Assembly: GCA_021773795.1 (NCBI GenBank)
Contig: JAJFJT010000003.1
Span: 62,001 to 126,000 of the forward strand
Direction: 5' to 3'
DNA from: Gammaproteobacteria bacterium
GTDB lineage: Bacteria > Pseudomonadota > Gammaproteobacteria > HK1
DNA: 64,000 bases
Below the pieces are notes generated by a model that was not told the origin of the DNA, did not search any database, and saw only the letters and a list, made by a program, of their open reading frames with translations. Positions within the stretch are counted from its first letter, which is position 1. Every line of letters begins with the position of its first letter. Position numbers and translations under genes: made by a program. Shown piece after piece: positions 39,329 to 49,161 of the stretch.

Positions 39329-41002
39329 ATGAGCGAAAGCTTCGCAGAATTATTTGAGCAGAGCCAAATTGAAGACAAGATGCGCCCAGGCGCTATTCTT
39401 TCCGGTTTGGTTGTCGATATCCGATCTGATTTCGTGATCATCAATGCCGGTCTGAAATCGGAATCCAATATTCCTATTGAGCAGTTCCGTAATGAACGGG
39501 GCGAGATGGACCTCAATGTGGGCGATCAGGTTGAAGTTGCCCTGGAGGCGGTGGAGGACGGCTTTGGGGAAACCCGCCTGTCCCGCGAAAAGGCCAAGCG
39601 TGCGCAGGCCTGGAAACGGCTCGACGATGCTTTCGAGAATTCTGAGGTGGTTACCGGCATATTGACCGGTAAGGTGAAAGGTGGTTTTACCGTGGATATC
39701 GACGATATCCGTGCCTTTTTGCCAGGTTCTCTGGTGGATGTACGACCGGTACGCGATACTGCCTATCTGGAAGGCAAGCCGCTGGAGTTCAAGGTTATCA
39801 AACTGGACCAGCAGCGTAACAACGTGGTGGTCTCCAGGCGTGCCGTGGTGGAACTGCAGTTCTCCGCAGAGCGCGAGGAATTACTCAAGAATCTGAAGGA
39901 TGGTGCTGAGCTCAAGGGTGTGGTGAAAAACCTCACCGACTACGGCGCCTTTGTGGATCTCGGCGGTATCGATGGCCTGCTCCACATTACCGATATGGCC
40001 TGGAAACGGGTCAAGCATCCCACTGACGTGGTTCAGGTGGGTGACGAGATCGACGTCAAGATCCTTAAATTTGACCGCGAGCGCAATCGCGTTTCGCTGG
40101 GTTTGAAGCAGCTCGGTGCGGATCCATGGGTCGGGATTGCCGATCGTTACCCGGTGGGCAGCAAGCTGCTGGGCAAAGTGGCAAATATTGCCGACTACGG
40201 TTGCTTTGTAGAGCTTGAGGATGGTGTTGAGGGATTGGTCCATGTCTCCGAGATGGATTGGACCAACCGTAATATTCATCCCAGCAAAGTGGTACAGGTT
40301 GGGGAAGATGTGCACGTTATGGTCCTCGACCTCAACGAAGAACGTCGTCGTATTTCCCTGGGTATCAAACAGTGTGCCTCCAATCCTTGGGAAGAATTCT
40401 CTGCGCTGCATCAGCGTAACGACAAGGTGAAGGGGAACATTAAATCGATTACGGACTTTGGTATCTTCATCGGTCTTGATGGCGGTATTGATGGACTCGT
40501 CCATCTCTCGGATATCTCCTGGGATGATAATGGCGAGGAGGCGATCCGTGACTTCAAGAAGGGCGACGAGATTGAAGCTGTGGTACTGTCCGTAGATGCA
40601 GACCGTGAACGTATTTCCCTTGGAATCAGGCAGTTAGACGGCGATCCCTTCTCTGATTATGCCGCTGAAAACCCCCGTGGAAGCGTGGTAACGGGTACCA
40701 TTGGTGAGGTGGATCCTCGCGGTGCGGTGATAAACCTGGCTGAAGGCATCAGTGGCTACCTGCGAGTGGGCGATATCAGCCAAGAGCGCACCGAGGATGC
40801 TCGCAGTGCCCTTTCTGAAGGCGATTCCGTTGAAGTGAAGATCGTTGCCATGGACCGTAAAAAACGCAGTATCGGCCTGTCTATTCGTGCCCGCGAGAGT
40901 GATGAAGAAAGCGCGGCAGTTGAGCAGTACAGTGGTGCGGTGGACGCAGGTGCTGCAACCCTCGGAGATCTGCTGAAGGCGCAGATGGACGACAAGGGCT
41001 AA
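39329..41002 (+). CDS. rpsA: 30S ribosomal protein S1
   Basis: 557 residues from the ATG at 39329, which gives the conserved [12 protein letters not shown]; an in-frame ATG at 39314 is five codons earlier. Six S1 RNA-binding repeats are present, with the strongest in the middle ([25 protein letters not shown] and [26 protein letters not shown]). S1 helps the 30S subunit bind and unfold mRNA. Neither start has a good ribosome site, as is usual for rpsA mRNAs, which are autoregulated through a structured leader (here 39153-39328). Confidence 0.97.
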   Translation: MSESFAELFEQSQIEDKMRPGAILSGLVVDIRSDFVIINAGLKSESNIPIEQFRNERGEMDLNVGDQVEVALEAVEDGFGETRLSREKAKRAQAWKRLDDAFENSEVVTGILTGKVKGGFTVDIDDIRAFLPGSLVDVRPVRDTAYLEGKPLEFKVIKLDQQRNNVVVSRRAVVELQFSAEREELLKNLKDGAELKGVVKNLTDYGAFVDLGGIDGLLHITDMAWKRVKHPTDVVQVGDEIDVKILKFDRERNRVSLGLKQLGADPWVGIADRYPVGSKLLGKVANIADYGCFVELEDGVEGLVHVSEMDWTNRNIHPSKVVQVGEDVHVMVLDLNEERRRISLGIKQCASNPWEEFSALHQRNDKVKGNIKSITDFGIFIGLDGGIDGLVHLSDISWDDNGEEAIRDFKKGDEIEAVVLSVDADRERISLGIRQLDGDPFSDYAAENPRGSVVTGTIGEVDPRGAVINLAEGISGYLRVGDISQERTEDARSALSEGDSVEVKIVAMDRKKRSIGLSIRARESDEESAAVEQYSGAVDAGAATLGDLLKAQMDDKG

Positions 41003-41047
41003 AGGCACAAACGGTAGATACGATTCAGACCATACGTTGAGCATGCT

Positions 41048-41329
41048 ATGACCAAATCAGAGTTAATTGAGAGAGTGGCGCATAAGCAGATGCAGTTGGC
41101 TTACCGGGATATCGAGCTAGCGGTGAAAACCATCCTAGAGTTGATGGCTGGACGTCTGGCAAGTGGTGATCGTATCGAGATCCGTGGTTTTGGCAGTTTT
41201 TCGCTGCATTTTCGCCCCGGTAGGGTAGGACGCAATCCAAAAACCGGAGAGCCGGTCTCCTTACCAGCGAAATATGTTCCGCACTTTAAGCCAGGAAAAG
41301 AACTGCGCAAGCGGGTTGACTCGGCTTAG
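41048..41329 (+). CDS. ihfB: Integration host factor beta subunit
   Basis: 93 residues, the normal length. The DNABII fold ends in the DNA-intercalating arm [21 protein letters not shown] with the key proline of NPKTG. IHF alpha/beta heterodimers bend DNA and assist sigma-54 promoters, recombination and replication. That is relevant because sigma-54 sites are found at the PEP-CTERM genes in this window. Last gene of the rpsA unit, followed by a strong terminator. Confidence 0.96.
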   Translation: MTKSELIERVAHKQMQLAYRDIELAVKTILELMAGRLASGDRIEIRGFGSFSLHFRPGRVGRNPKTGEPVSLPAKYVPHFKPGKELRKRVDSA

Positions 41330-41404
41330 CCTGAGCACGGCCACGGAGGCGAGTGCAGTCTGAGTCATTGAAATTGAAGGATGCCCAATGAAAATGGGCT
41401 GAAA

Positions 41405-41442
41405 AAACGGCATGTCCAGTTCAGGACATGCCGTTTTTTTTA
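41405..41442 (+). terminator. Rho-independent terminator after ihfB
   Basis: ACGGCATGTCC (41407-41417), loop AGTTCA, GGACATGCCGT (41424-41434) and then a run of seven T. It is a perfect 11-bp stem and also has an A-run on the left, so it could work in both directions. Confidence 0.92.
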
Positions 41443-41466
41443 GCCTGCTTTTTGGCATACTTTCCC

Positions 41467-41487
41467 AAGGAGTCTGTCGGACTTAGG
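41467..41487. repeat. Inverted-repeat end, family D (single end)
   Basis: AAGGAGTCTGTCGGACTTAGG, same as the ends at 22413-22434 (reverse) and 43866. It lies between the ihfB terminator and lapA; no matching second end is clear downstream (the nearest resemblance is CTCCTCCGACAAAC at 41510). Confidence 0.55.
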
Positions 41488-41544
41488 TGTCTGTACACGG
41501 TCGCTGGCTACTCCTCCGACAAACTGTTTAGTGAGGGCAAGGCG

Positions 41545-41835
41545 ATGCGCTATTTGTACATTTTTATCCTCCTTCTTATCTTTGCTCTGGGCCTTAGTTT
41601 TGCGGTGGAAAATGCCCACTCGGTACATTTTCGCTACTATCTTGGTGGCACCGAAATAGCACTCTCCCTGTTATTGGTACTAGCCACTTCCTTGGGCGTT
41701 TGCCTCGGTTTGTTGGCCAGCCTGGCGAATTTCTGGCGTATCAAGGCAGAGTTGCGTGGAGTGAAGCGGCGGCTGGCATCGAGTGAGCGAGAACTCGAAT
41801 CCATGCGTCCGGCGTCCTTGGCTGAATCGGCCTGA
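41545..41835 (+). CDS. lapA: Lipopolysaccharide assembly protein A (LapA/DUF1049)
   Basis: 96 residues from the ATG at 41545. Two membrane segments (about 2-20 and 41-65) and a C-terminal coiled coil (FWRIKAELRGVKRRLASSERELESM) give the YciS/LapA pattern; FAVENAHSVHFRYYLG is the family loop. LapA and LapB control LpxC turnover through FtsH and so LPS amount. lapB starts five bases after. Confidence 0.88.
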   Translation: MRYLYIFILLLIFALGLSFAVENAHSVHFRYYLGGTEIALSLLLVLATSLGVCLGLLASLANFWRIKAELRGVKRRLASSERELESMRPASLAESA

Positions 41836-41839
41836 GCGG

Positions 41840-43006
41840 ATGGAGTTATTGTGGCTGCTATTGCCGGTGGCGGCATTTTCCGGATGGTGGGTGGCTAGCC
41901 GTCACAGCGGCCAGCGCAGTCGAGTACGCGCGAAAGGTGGCCTGTCGGCAGACTATTTCAAGGGCATCAACTACCTGCTAAACGAACAGCCTGACAAGGC
42001 GATTGATGTTTTTATCAAGGTGCTGGAGGTAGACGAGGACACCGCAGAGACCCATCTGGCGCTTGGTAATCTGTACCGTCGTCGTGGCGAAGTGGATCGC
42101 GCCATTCGTATCCATCAGAACCTGCTTGCGCGTGTGGGAGCAGGGGATTCCCAGCGCTTTGAGGCCCTGCTGGAGCTGGCTCAGGATCATCTCAGTGCGG
42201 GATTGCTCGATCGCGCCGAGGGCTTGTTTTCTGAGCTGGTGGAGGGCGGTCACTACAAGGTTCAGGCCTTGCGCCAGTTGATAGATATCTACGAGCAGGA
42301 AAAAGATTGGGACAAGGCCATTGCAGTGAGTGGTCAGCTGGAAGCAGAAACAGGTTTGCAGCTAGCGCCGGTGATTGCCCATTATCGTTGTGAAAAGGCC
42401 GAGCAGGCCAAGCGTGCTAATGCATTGGAGCCCGCTCTGGAGGAAATTCACAAAGCGCTGCGTGCAGATCCGGATTGTATCCGTGCCTTGCTGCTGCAAG
42501 GTGACCTCTACGTGATGCAAGCTGATTTTCCCCACGCCGCCAGCATATTTCGGCAGCTGGTGAAAAAGGATTCGGACTATCTGCCGGAGGTGGTGGAGCG
42601 TCTGCGGGTCTGTCACCAGGCAATGGGTACCTCTGCGGCGCTTATTCCGTATTTTTCCGACTTGCTGGCCCAGCATGGTGGTATCAGCGTGACTCTGAAC
42701 CTGGTGGAGTTAATTCAGTACGAGAGAGGGGTGCAAGAGGCTATTCAATTTATGACCGAACATCTACAGCGACGACCTACGGTGCGCGGTTTCGATCGCC
42801 TGCTCGATCTGGAGAAGGAGCTTGGGAATCAGCCCTCTCCACCCTATATAGGAATTTTCAAGGAATTGACCATTCAGCTTATGGAAGAGCGCGCGATTTA
42901 CCGTTGTGATCACTGTGGCTACTCGGCCAAATCACTGCACTGGAAATGTCCTGGCTGCAAGAACTGGAACACCATCAAGCCTATACAAGGGGTGCAGGAT
43001 GAATAA
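41840..43006 (+). CDS. lapB: Lipopolysaccharide assembly protein B (LapB/YciM)
   Basis: 388 residues. An N-terminal membrane anchor ([17 protein letters not shown]), a series of TPR repeats (about 50-345, first [20 protein letters not shown]), and a C-terminal rubredoxin-like metal site [20 protein letters not shown]. It recruits FtsH to degrade LpxC and balances LPS with phospholipid. The start at 41840 follows lapA; its end overlaps pyrF by eight bases. Confidence 0.94.
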   Translation: MELLWLLLPVAAFSGWWVASRHSGQRSRVRAKGGLSADYFKGINYLLNEQPDKAIDVFIKVLEVDEDTAETHLALGNLYRRRGEVDRAIRIHQNLLARVGAGDSQRFEALLELAQDHLSAGLLDRAEGLFSELVEGGHYKVQALRQLIDIYEQEKDWDKAIAVSGQLEAETGLQLAPVIAHYRCEKAEQAKRANALEPALEEIHKALRADPDCIRALLLQGDLYVMQADFPHAASIFRQLVKKDSDYLPEVVERLRVCHQAMGTSAALIPYFSDLLAQHGGISVTLNLVELIQYERGVQEAIQFMTEHLQRRPTVRGFDRLLDLEKELGNQPSPPYIGIFKELTIQLMEERAIYRCDHCGYSAKSLHWKCPGCKNWNTIKPIQGVQDE

Positions 43007-43703
43007 GGGTCGTTTAATTGTAGCGCTGGATTTTCCTTCCGTAGATCAGGCACTAGCTATGGCAGATCGCCTGGACCCGGCCCGTTGTCGGGTGAAGGTA
43101 GGCAAGGAATTGTTTAGCCGCGGTGGCCCCGAGGTTATTGGAGCACTACGAGCTCACGGTTTTGAGATATTTCTGGATCTCAAGTTCCACGATATTCCCA
43201 ATACAGTTGCTGCCGCCTGTCGCGCTGCCGCTGATCTTGGGGTATGGATGATCAATGTTCATGCCCTCGGTGGCCGCAAGATGATGGCCGCGGCACGTGG
43301 CGCGCTGGCCGACTATCAAAATGTGCCCTTATTGATTGCCGTGACGGTGCTCACCAGTCTTGATACCGAAGATCTGGCTGAGGTGGGCATTTCATCGACA
43401 CCAGAGCAGATGGTCATGCGTCTGGCTCGGTTAGCATATGAGGCGGGTATGGACGGGGTGGTGTGTTCAGCACGGGAGCTAGCCCCCTTGCGTGCCGCAC
43501 TGCCGGCGGATTTTCTCACCGTCACCCCGGGGATTCGCCCCCAAGGTGCAGCGGTTGCAGATCAAAAACGCGTCATGTCGCCGGGCGATGCGATACAGGC
43601 CGGGGCCAGCTATCTGGTGGTGGGTCGGCCCGTGACCGCGGCCAAGCAACCGTTGCAGGCGCTGGCCGCTATTGAGGCGGAGATAGGGAGTGTTGTTGCC
43701 TAA
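42999..43703 (+). CDS. pyrF: Orotidine 5'-phosphate decarboxylase
   Basis: 234 residues, starting inside the end of lapB. Substrate and catalytic residues are in [23 protein letters not shown] (the Lys-Asp-Asp array) and [10 protein letters not shown]. Last step of UMP synthesis. The lapA-lapB-pyrF order is conserved in gammaproteobacteria. Its TAA stop lies at the left end of a family B repeat. Confidence 0.96.
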   Translation: MNKGRLIVALDFPSVDQALAMADRLDPARCRVKVGKELFSRGGPEVIGALRAHGFEIFLDLKFHDIPNTVAAACRAAADLGVWMINVHALGGRKMMAAARGALADYQNVPLLIAVTVLTSLDTEDLAEVGISSTPEQMVMRLARLAYEAGMDGVVCSARELAPLRAALPADFLTVTPGIRPQGAAVADQKRVMSPGDAIQAGASYLVVGRPVTAAKQPLQALAAIEAEIGSVVA

Positions 43704-43866
43704 GGAAGCTCTCATCTACTCGTGAACTCGTATCTTGCGCCCAAAATACCCGGATTTGTCGTTACTGAATCTTCGCAATAGCCAGCTATTACGTGCGACC
43801 AGCACCTCAAATCCAGACATTTTGAATTGCAATCTACTTCGCCCAGAATAAATTCAGAGGCTCCCT
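43702..43866. repeat. MITE-like element, family B copy 2
   Basis: About 165 bp related to 26011-26178, with ends GGAAGCTCTCATCTACTC and GAATAAATTCAGAGGCTCC. The interior has ACTCGTATCTTGCGCCC, CTTCGCAATAG and CTACTTCGCCC. It overlaps the pyrF stop and abuts the family D element that runs to argA. The two elements together fill the whole 325-base space between the convergent genes. Confidence 0.8.
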
Positions 43867-44030
43867 AGGAGTCTGTCAGACCTAGGACTGCTCTGCTGCG
43901 GAAAGGCCATTTTGGTCATATTCCTTGTTCCTTTTCGTCTGATAGATTGACTATTATCCTCAAATGACCAAAAAATCTGTCTCAACATGGTTTTCCCTCG
44001 CTACGAGCGCCTAAATCCGACAGGCTCCTA
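43866..44030. repeat. MITE-like element, family D (complete copy)
   Basis: 165 bp bounded by imperfect inverted repeats TAGGAGTCTGTCAGACCTAGG and CCTAAATCCGACAGGCTCCTA. The interior has an AT-rich dyad-like stretch (GGCCATTTTGGTCAT with AAATGACCAAAAAA). The right tip contains the TAG stop of argA (44028-44030). No coding capacity. Confidence 0.8.
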
Positions 44031-45341
44031 GAGATCCTTGACGAGAATGCGGGAATTGCGTTTGTAGTTGTAGAGCGCCTGACGTTCCACCGGAAGATCA
44101 GCCAGTTGCACCGGACTAAATCCCCGCTCCTCAAACCATTGGAGTGCTTGGGTAGTGAATACATAAATGCGTTTTGCACCCATGGCCCGAGCTTCATCTT
44201 CCGCAGTTTCTAACAACTGCTCGCCGCGGGTTTCATTGCGATAATCGGGGTGTACCGAGAGGCAGGCGAGTTCCACGGCGGCGGCGTCTGGAAAGGGGTG
44301 CAGGGCCGTGCAGCCGATGATTGAGCCATCTCTTTCCATGATGAGAAAGTGCTCGATATTCGTTTCTACCTTATCGCGCGGCCGGCGTACCAGCACGCCT
44401 TCCTGTTCCAGGGGCCGGATAAGTTCGAGTATGCCCGCCACGTCTTCGATGGTGGCGCGCCGACTCTTGTCATAGGGGGTAGCACTGAGCATGGTGCCGG
44501 CACCATCCCGGGTAAAGAGCTCCCGTGGCAGGGCGCCGTTTTCTCTCCAGTCCAGCAAGTGGGTACGCGCCACACCGTTATCGCATGCAGTGATGGCTCG
44601 CGATAGGGTTTCCAAAAGCCCTCCGTGTATTTGGTCTGTGTGATGGCTAATCCAGCGTTTGCCCTGGGCTGTGGTTAGTTCGCGTATCAGCACGCCATCA
44701 TCGCCAACGGGTCCGGAATTACCCACAAAGATCAATTTTGCCGCGCCAAGTTCTACCGCAATCGCGGCGGCCACTTCCGCCGCCGACAGGCGAAAGATCT
44801 CACCGGTAGGGGAATAGCCCAGGGGGGAAACGAGCACGATCGCATGGGCATTCAATTGCTGTTGTAAGGACTCCGAATCAATACGACGGACCTCTCCCGT
44901 GTATTGAAAATCAATGCCTTCATGGACTCCCAATGGTCGTGCGGTAACAAAATTCCCACTACTCACACGGATGCGTGCGCCCGCCATGGGGGAGTTGGTA
45001 ACCCCGGTAGAGAGCAGTGCCTCGATGTCGAGACGCACACGCCCGGCGGCTTCTTTTACCAGTTCCAGGGTGTCGCGATCGGTGATCGGTGGTTTATGGC
45101 TGGCTTGGGTCTCGGCAGATTCGCCGGACAGACGTGCTGCAATCTGCGGCTCGGCACCGTGCACCAACACCAGTTTCACACCCAGGGCATCGAGCAGTGC
45201 GATGTCATGAATCAGGTGTTTGAAGTCGGCGCCGGCCACGACTTCGCCACCAAACTGGATCACGAAAACCTGCCCCTGATGTGCCTTAATATAAGGGACG
45301 GAGTTGCGGAACCATTCCAGTGCTGAGGATGTGTCGGTCAC
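44028..45341 (-). CDS. argA: N-acetylglutamate synthase ArgA
   Basis: 437 residues. An amino acid kinase-like domain (about 20-290, FVIQFGGEVVAGADFKHLIHDIALL, LVLVHGAEPQI) is followed by a GNAT acetyltransferase domain (about 295-437, CTALHPFPDAAAVELACLSVHPDYRNETRGEQLL). First step of arginine synthesis, inhibited by arginine in this class. The TAG stop lies in a repeat-element tip. Divergent from the YjbQ gene with ~190 bases between. Confidence 0.95.
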   Translation of the reverse strand: MTDTSSALEWFRNSVPYIKAHQGQVFVIQFGGEVVAGADFKHLIHDIALLDALGVKLVLVHGAEPQIAARLSGESAETQASHKPPITDRDTLELVKEAAGRVRLDIEALLSTGVTNSPMAGARIRVSSGNFVTARPLGVHEGIDFQYTGEVRRIDSESLQQQLNAHAIVLVSPLGYSPTGEIFRLSAAEVAAAIAVELGAAKLIFVGNSGPVGDDGVLIRELTTAQGKRWISHHTDQIHGGLLETLSRAITACDNGVARTHLLDWRENGALPRELFTRDGAGTMLSATPYDKSRRATIEDVAGILELIRPLEQEGVLVRRPRDKVETNIEHFLIMERDGSIIGCTALHPFPDAAAVELACLSVHPDYRNETRGEQLLETAEDEARAMGAKRIYVFTTQALQWFEERGFSPVQLADLPVERQALYNYKRNSRILVKDL

Positions 45342-45531
45342 GATGCAGATCGCTTTTCGGTAAAAATAAGAACGGCATTATACAAGGAGCTTTGCCGTTT
45401 CTCGCCCATTAGTATTTTGCAGCACATGCGAGCTCCCCGGAGTCTGCTATTATCGCGACGCTGCAGCAGCCAGAATATCGCAGGCGAGGCAGGTTCGCTC
45501 AAATACGTGACAACGACAATCGCTCAATCTT

Positions 45532-45939
45532 ATGTCTGAGATCATTGCTGTTAATACACAACATCGCGAGGAACTGGTGGATATCACCGATCGGGTTCGT
45601 GCGGTGGTTCAAGACAGTGGAATCGCCGATGGCCTGGTATCGATCTATGTTCAGGGGGCGACCGCGGCGATTATGATTCAGGAGAACTGGGACGAGAGCG
45701 TGCAGACTGATGTGGTGCACCTGTTGCAGCAGATAATTCCCCGTGGGGTCTGGCTGCATGACCGCCAGGACGGTAACGGTGATGCCCATCTGAAAGCAGG
45801 CTTAGTAGGGCCTTCCGAGAGTGTACCGTTGATGGGTGGGAAGCTGGCTCTATCAACCTGGCAAAATATCTTTCTGTGCGAATTTGATGGCCCCCGCAAG
45901 GCAAGAAATATTGTCTGCACTGTGCTTCCTTCTCCGTGA
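45532..45939 (+). CDS. YjbQ/UPF0047 family protein (secondary thiamine-phosphate synthase-like)
   Basis: 135 residues of the YjbQ family. LVSIYVQGATAAIMIQENWDESV, the conserved GNGDAHLKAGLVGPSE (metal-site His) and STWQNIFLCEFDGPRKAR are characteristic. Members weakly replace ThiE in E. coli mutants, though the natural role is unsettled. This may be of interest beside the unusual thiL arrangement at 50851-53461, but no thi gene is adjacent. Small, cytosolic, probably a trimer. Confidence 0.88.
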   Translation: MSEIIAVNTQHREELVDITDRVRAVVQDSGIADGLVSIYVQGATAAIMIQENWDESVQTDVVHLLQQIIPRGVWLHDRQDGNGDAHLKAGLVGPSESVPLMGGKLALSTWQNIFLCEFDGPRKARNIVCTVLPSP

Positions 45940-45956
45940 TAGCCGTCCCTTTCGTA

Positions 45957-45968
45957 CTAGCAGGCTGT
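45957..45968. repeat. Family C repeat tip (partial)
   Basis: CTAGCAGGCTGT equals the first 12 bases of the element at 53436-53582, but similarity ends there. It is upstream of ilvD. Confidence 0.35.
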
Positions 45969-46028
45969 GGCATTCCGTTTAGACAGACGCCTAAAGCTCA
46001 ATAACACTGATTCATCAGGTATCCGAAC

Positions 46029-47705
46029 ATGACAAAACTAAATCGCATCAGCGCCCGCATTACCCAACCCAAGGCCCAGGGCGCGTCCCAGGCCATGCTG
46101 TATGCCACCGGCATGACCGCCGAGGATATGGACAAGGCGCAGGTGGGGATCTCCAGCGTCTGGTACGAGGGAAACAGCTGCAATATGCACCTCCTTGACC
46201 TTGCCGCCAAAGTTAAGGAAGGGGTGGTCGCCGCGGGCCTGGTGGGGATGCGTTTTAATACCATCGGTGTGAGCGATGGTATCTCCATGGGTACCGAGGG
46301 CATGAGCTACTCGCTGCAGTCGCGGGACCTGATTGCCGATTCCATTGAGACTGTTACCTGTGCGCAGTGGTATGACGCCAATATCTCCTTGCCCGGGTGC
46401 GATAAAAATATGCCGGGTTGCGTGATTGCCATGGGGCGCTTCAATCGGCCTTCTATCATGGTCTATGGGGGCACCATCAAACCGGGTTATCTGGGGGATC
46501 GTCCGCTGGACATCGTTTCCGCCTTTCAGAGTTATGGTGAATATCTCGCCGGCAGTATCGACGAGGAAGAGCGCCAGCAGATAGTCCAGTGCTCCTGCCC
46601 CGGGCCGGGGGCCTGCGGTGGTATGTATACCGCCAATACCATGGCCTCGGCAGTGGAAGCATTGGGCATGTCGCTGCCCTACAGCTCTTCTACCCCGGCC
46701 GTGGATCCAGCCAAACTGGAGGAATGTTTTCGCGCTGGCGCAGCCATCCGGCATCTGCTGGAAATTGATCTCAAGCCACGCGATATCATGACCCGTGCCG
46801 CCTTTGAGAACGCCTTGGTGATACTCATGGCGCTGGGTGGTTCCACCAATGCAGTGCTGCATCTTATTGCCATGGCACGGGCGGTGGATGTGGAACTGGG
46901 GCTGGAGGATTTTCAGTCAGTCAGCGATCGCATTCCTTTTATCGCCGATCTCAAACCCAGCGGTCGCTATGTCATGGAGGACCTGCATAACGTAGGAGGC
47001 ATACCGGCGGTAATGAAATATCTGCTGGAGAAGGGTTTGCTAAATGGTGAGTGCATGACGGTGACCGGCAAGACTCTGGCGGACAATCTGACCGATATTG
47101 CTCCTTTGACAGAGGGCCAGGAGGTTATCCGTACCATTGAGGATCCGATTCAGGAGATCGGCCACATTCGTATACTTCAAGGTAACCTTGCCCCCGGCGG
47201 TTCAGTGGCCAAGATCACCGGTAAGGAAGGGACTCGTTTTATCGGCCCGGCACGGGTCTTTGACTCTGAGGAGGCGATGCTTGGCGCCCTGGAAGAGGGA
47301 AAGATTCAGAAGGGTGACGTCATTATTATTCGCTATGAAGGCCCCAAGGGTGGCCCAGGCATGCCGGAGATGCTGACGCCTACCTCGGCCATTATGGGCG
47401 CGGGGCTGGGCAAGGACGTGGCACTGATCACCGACGGCCGTTTTTCCGGTGGTTCCCACGGATTCATCATCGGACACGTGGTGCCCGAGGCTCAGGAAGG
47501 TGGCCCCATCGCCTTACTTCAGGATGGGGACCAGATCACCATCGATTCACGCGGTTGTGAGTTGAGTGTAGCGCTGAGTGATGAAGAGCTTTCCAGGCGC
47601 AAATCAGCCTGGAAGATGCCCCCATACAAGGCTAGTCGCGGTACACTCTATAAATACCTCAAGAATGTGCGTACAGCATCCGAGGGTTGTGTGACCGACG
47701 AGTAG
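46029..47705 (+). CDS. ilvD: Dihydroxy-acid dehydratase
   Basis: 558 residues, the shorter class compared with the ~616-residue E. coli enzyme. The Fe-S cysteines are in [20 protein letters not shown] and [38 protein letters not shown] is the C-terminal signature. It forms the 2-keto acids of valine, isoleucine and leucine synthesis. It appears to be monocistronic; no other ilv gene is in the window. Confidence 0.96.
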   Translation: MTKLNRISARITQPKAQGASQAMLYATGMTAEDMDKAQVGISSVWYEGNSCNMHLLDLAAKVKEGVVAAGLVGMRFNTIGVSDGISMGTEGMSYSLQSRDLIADSIETVTCAQWYDANISLPGCDKNMPGCVIAMGRFNRPSIMVYGGTIKPGYLGDRPLDIVSAFQSYGEYLAGSIDEEERQQIVQCSCPGPGACGGMYTANTMASAVEALGMSLPYSSSTPAVDPAKLEECFRAGAAIRHLLEIDLKPRDIMTRAAFENALVILMALGGSTNAVLHLIAMARAVDVELGLEDFQSVSDRIPFIADLKPSGRYVMEDLHNVGGIPAVMKYLLEKGLLNGECMTVTGKTLADNLTDIAPLTEGQEVIRTIEDPIQEIGHIRILQGNLAPGGSVAKITGKEGTRFIGPARVFDSEEAMLGALEEGKIQKGDVIIIRYEGPKGGPGMPEMLTPTSAIMGAGLGKDVALITDGRFSGGSHGFIIGHVVPEAQEGGPIALLQDGDQITIDSRGCELSVALSDEELSRRKSAWKMPPYKASRGTLYKYLKNVRTASEGCVTDE

Positions 47706-47730
47706 CGCTGCCAATGGAGTAGTGTTTTTT

Positions 47731-48942
47731 ATGTCAGACCCCAGAATACAAAAATATCGGAATCTCGCGGTGGCCATGCAACATGGGCTATTCAATGTGG
47801 TGGAGGACCATGAATCCGATGATGAGGTGGGTCAATTGGGCCATGCTCTCATCAAGCTCGCAAAATCCATGGAAGGCTGGCATCGGGAACAGGGGTTGCT
47901 GACTAAAATTACCGAGAAGATCAATCAGGGCGTGTTCATGGAGGATGTCCTGGACTTTGTTTATGAGGCCTTTAAGAGCGCTATTCCCTATAACCGTATC
48001 GGCTTTGCCTTGTTGGAAGAGGATGGGATTGTGCGCGCCCGATGGGCTCGCAGTGATGCTACAGCAGTAAAAATAAATGCGGGTTTTACACGACACCTGA
48101 GAGATACCAGCCTGGGGAAGGTGATGGAATCCGGTGAACCCCGAATTCTTAATGACCTGGAGGATTATCTGCTTAAACATCCGGACTCTAGTTCTACCCG
48201 GTTGATCCTTGAAGAAGGCGTGCGCTCCAGTCTGACTTGCCCCTTACTTGCCTTGGGAAAACCCGTGGGCTTTATGTTTTTCTCCAGTAGCGAGAAGAAC
48301 ACCTATAAAAATCTGCATCAGGATATTTTTCGGCGCATCGCCAATCAACTTGCCGTTACCGTAGAAAAGAGCCGTCTGTACGAAGATCTCTACCGCTTGA
48401 ATAAGGAACTGAGCGAGGCCCGTGATGCGCTGGAACATCAGGCTACCCACGATGTGTTGACAGATTTGTGGAATCGTCGGGCGATCATGCGGCTGGGCGA
48501 TAAGGAAATAGCCCGTGTTCGACGTACCGGCTATCCAGCCGTGGTGTTTATGGCAGATATCGATTACTTCAAAAAGGTTAACGATACCTACGGCCATCAG
48601 GCGGGTGATGATGTGCTGGAGGAAGTGGCACGCCGGCTTGAAGCCATTTCCCGGGAAGAAGATAGCGTTGGACGTTATGGTGGTGAGGAATTTCTGATCA
48701 TTCTTTCTATAACCAGCGAGTGTGATATTGAGGCGGTGGCCGAGCGTTTCCGGGCCAGGGTTGAAGCGGGTGCCATCGCAACGGCTGGCAATGAGATTTT
48801 GGTGACCATGAGTATGGGTGTGGGTATTGCCCATGAGACCAGCAAAATCGACTTGTCCCAACTCATTAATCTGGCTGATCAGGCGCTGTATGAGGCAAAG
48901 GATGCCGGTCGTAATCAGGTTAAGGTCAAGGAAGCCAGCTAG
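47731..48942 (+). CDS. GAF-GGDEF diguanylate cyclase
   Basis: 403 residues. The N-terminal ~60 residues are helical and charged; a GAF-like domain spans about 65-215 (TKITEKINQGVFMEDVLDFVYEAFKSAIPYNRIGFALLEE, ILEEGVRSSLTCPLLALGKPVGFMFFSS). A short coiled coil leads to GGDEF (about 245-403) with RYGGEEF and an I-site REED. There is no membrane segment. Active, product-inhibited c-di-GMP synthesis is expected. The ATG at 47731 is preferred over one three codons upstream. Confidence 0.88.
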   Translation: MSDPRIQKYRNLAVAMQHGLFNVVEDHESDDEVGQLGHALIKLAKSMEGWHREQGLLTKITEKINQGVFMEDVLDFVYEAFKSAIPYNRIGFALLEEDGIVRARWARSDATAVKINAGFTRHLRDTSLGKVMESGEPRILNDLEDYLLKHPDSSSTRLILEEGVRSSLTCPLLALGKPVGFMFFSSSEKNTYKNLHQDIFRRIANQLAVTVEKSRLYEDLYRLNKELSEARDALEHQATHDVLTDLWNRRAIMRLGDKEIARVRRTGYPAVVFMADIDYFKKVNDTYGHQAGDDVLEEVARRLEAISREEDSVGRYGGEEFLIILSITSECDIEAVAERFRARVEAGAIATAGNEILVTMSMGVGIAHETSKIDLSQLINLADQALYEAKDAGRNQVKVKEAS

Positions 48943-49161
48943 GGGTTTACGCTACTGTAAGTTTGTATTTAAAGGATATGGAGGGACTTGGCTTGCAAAG
49001 CCAACGTGAGCCAAATGCGTAAAATTGTAGCTATGGGCAACCAGTGGTGTTCCAAAATTATGGCGCAAAGCTAACACCCTCATGTCTTGTTGATTCCTGT
49101 TGGTATTTGCTTATCTCCAGTGCTGACGATACCGTGTGGCACGGCTCTTACAAGGGGGTAA

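Noticed and set aside
49137-49152. Sigma-54-like TGGCACGGCTCTTACA before the Urate_ox_N gene
   Set aside because: The -12 GC is replaced by AC, and the start of transcription would fall on the ATG itself.
48943-49161. Possible cyclic di-GMP-I (GEMM) riboswitch after the GAF-GGDEF gene, suggested by GCAAAGCC and GTAGCTATGGGCAACC
   Set aside because: The first GEMM hairpin with its GGCAAACC and GAAA loop is missing and the second helix pairs poorly. A covariance search with the c-di-GMP-I model would settle it. I otherwise see only a small hairpin (GGCTTGCAAAGCC) in this gap.
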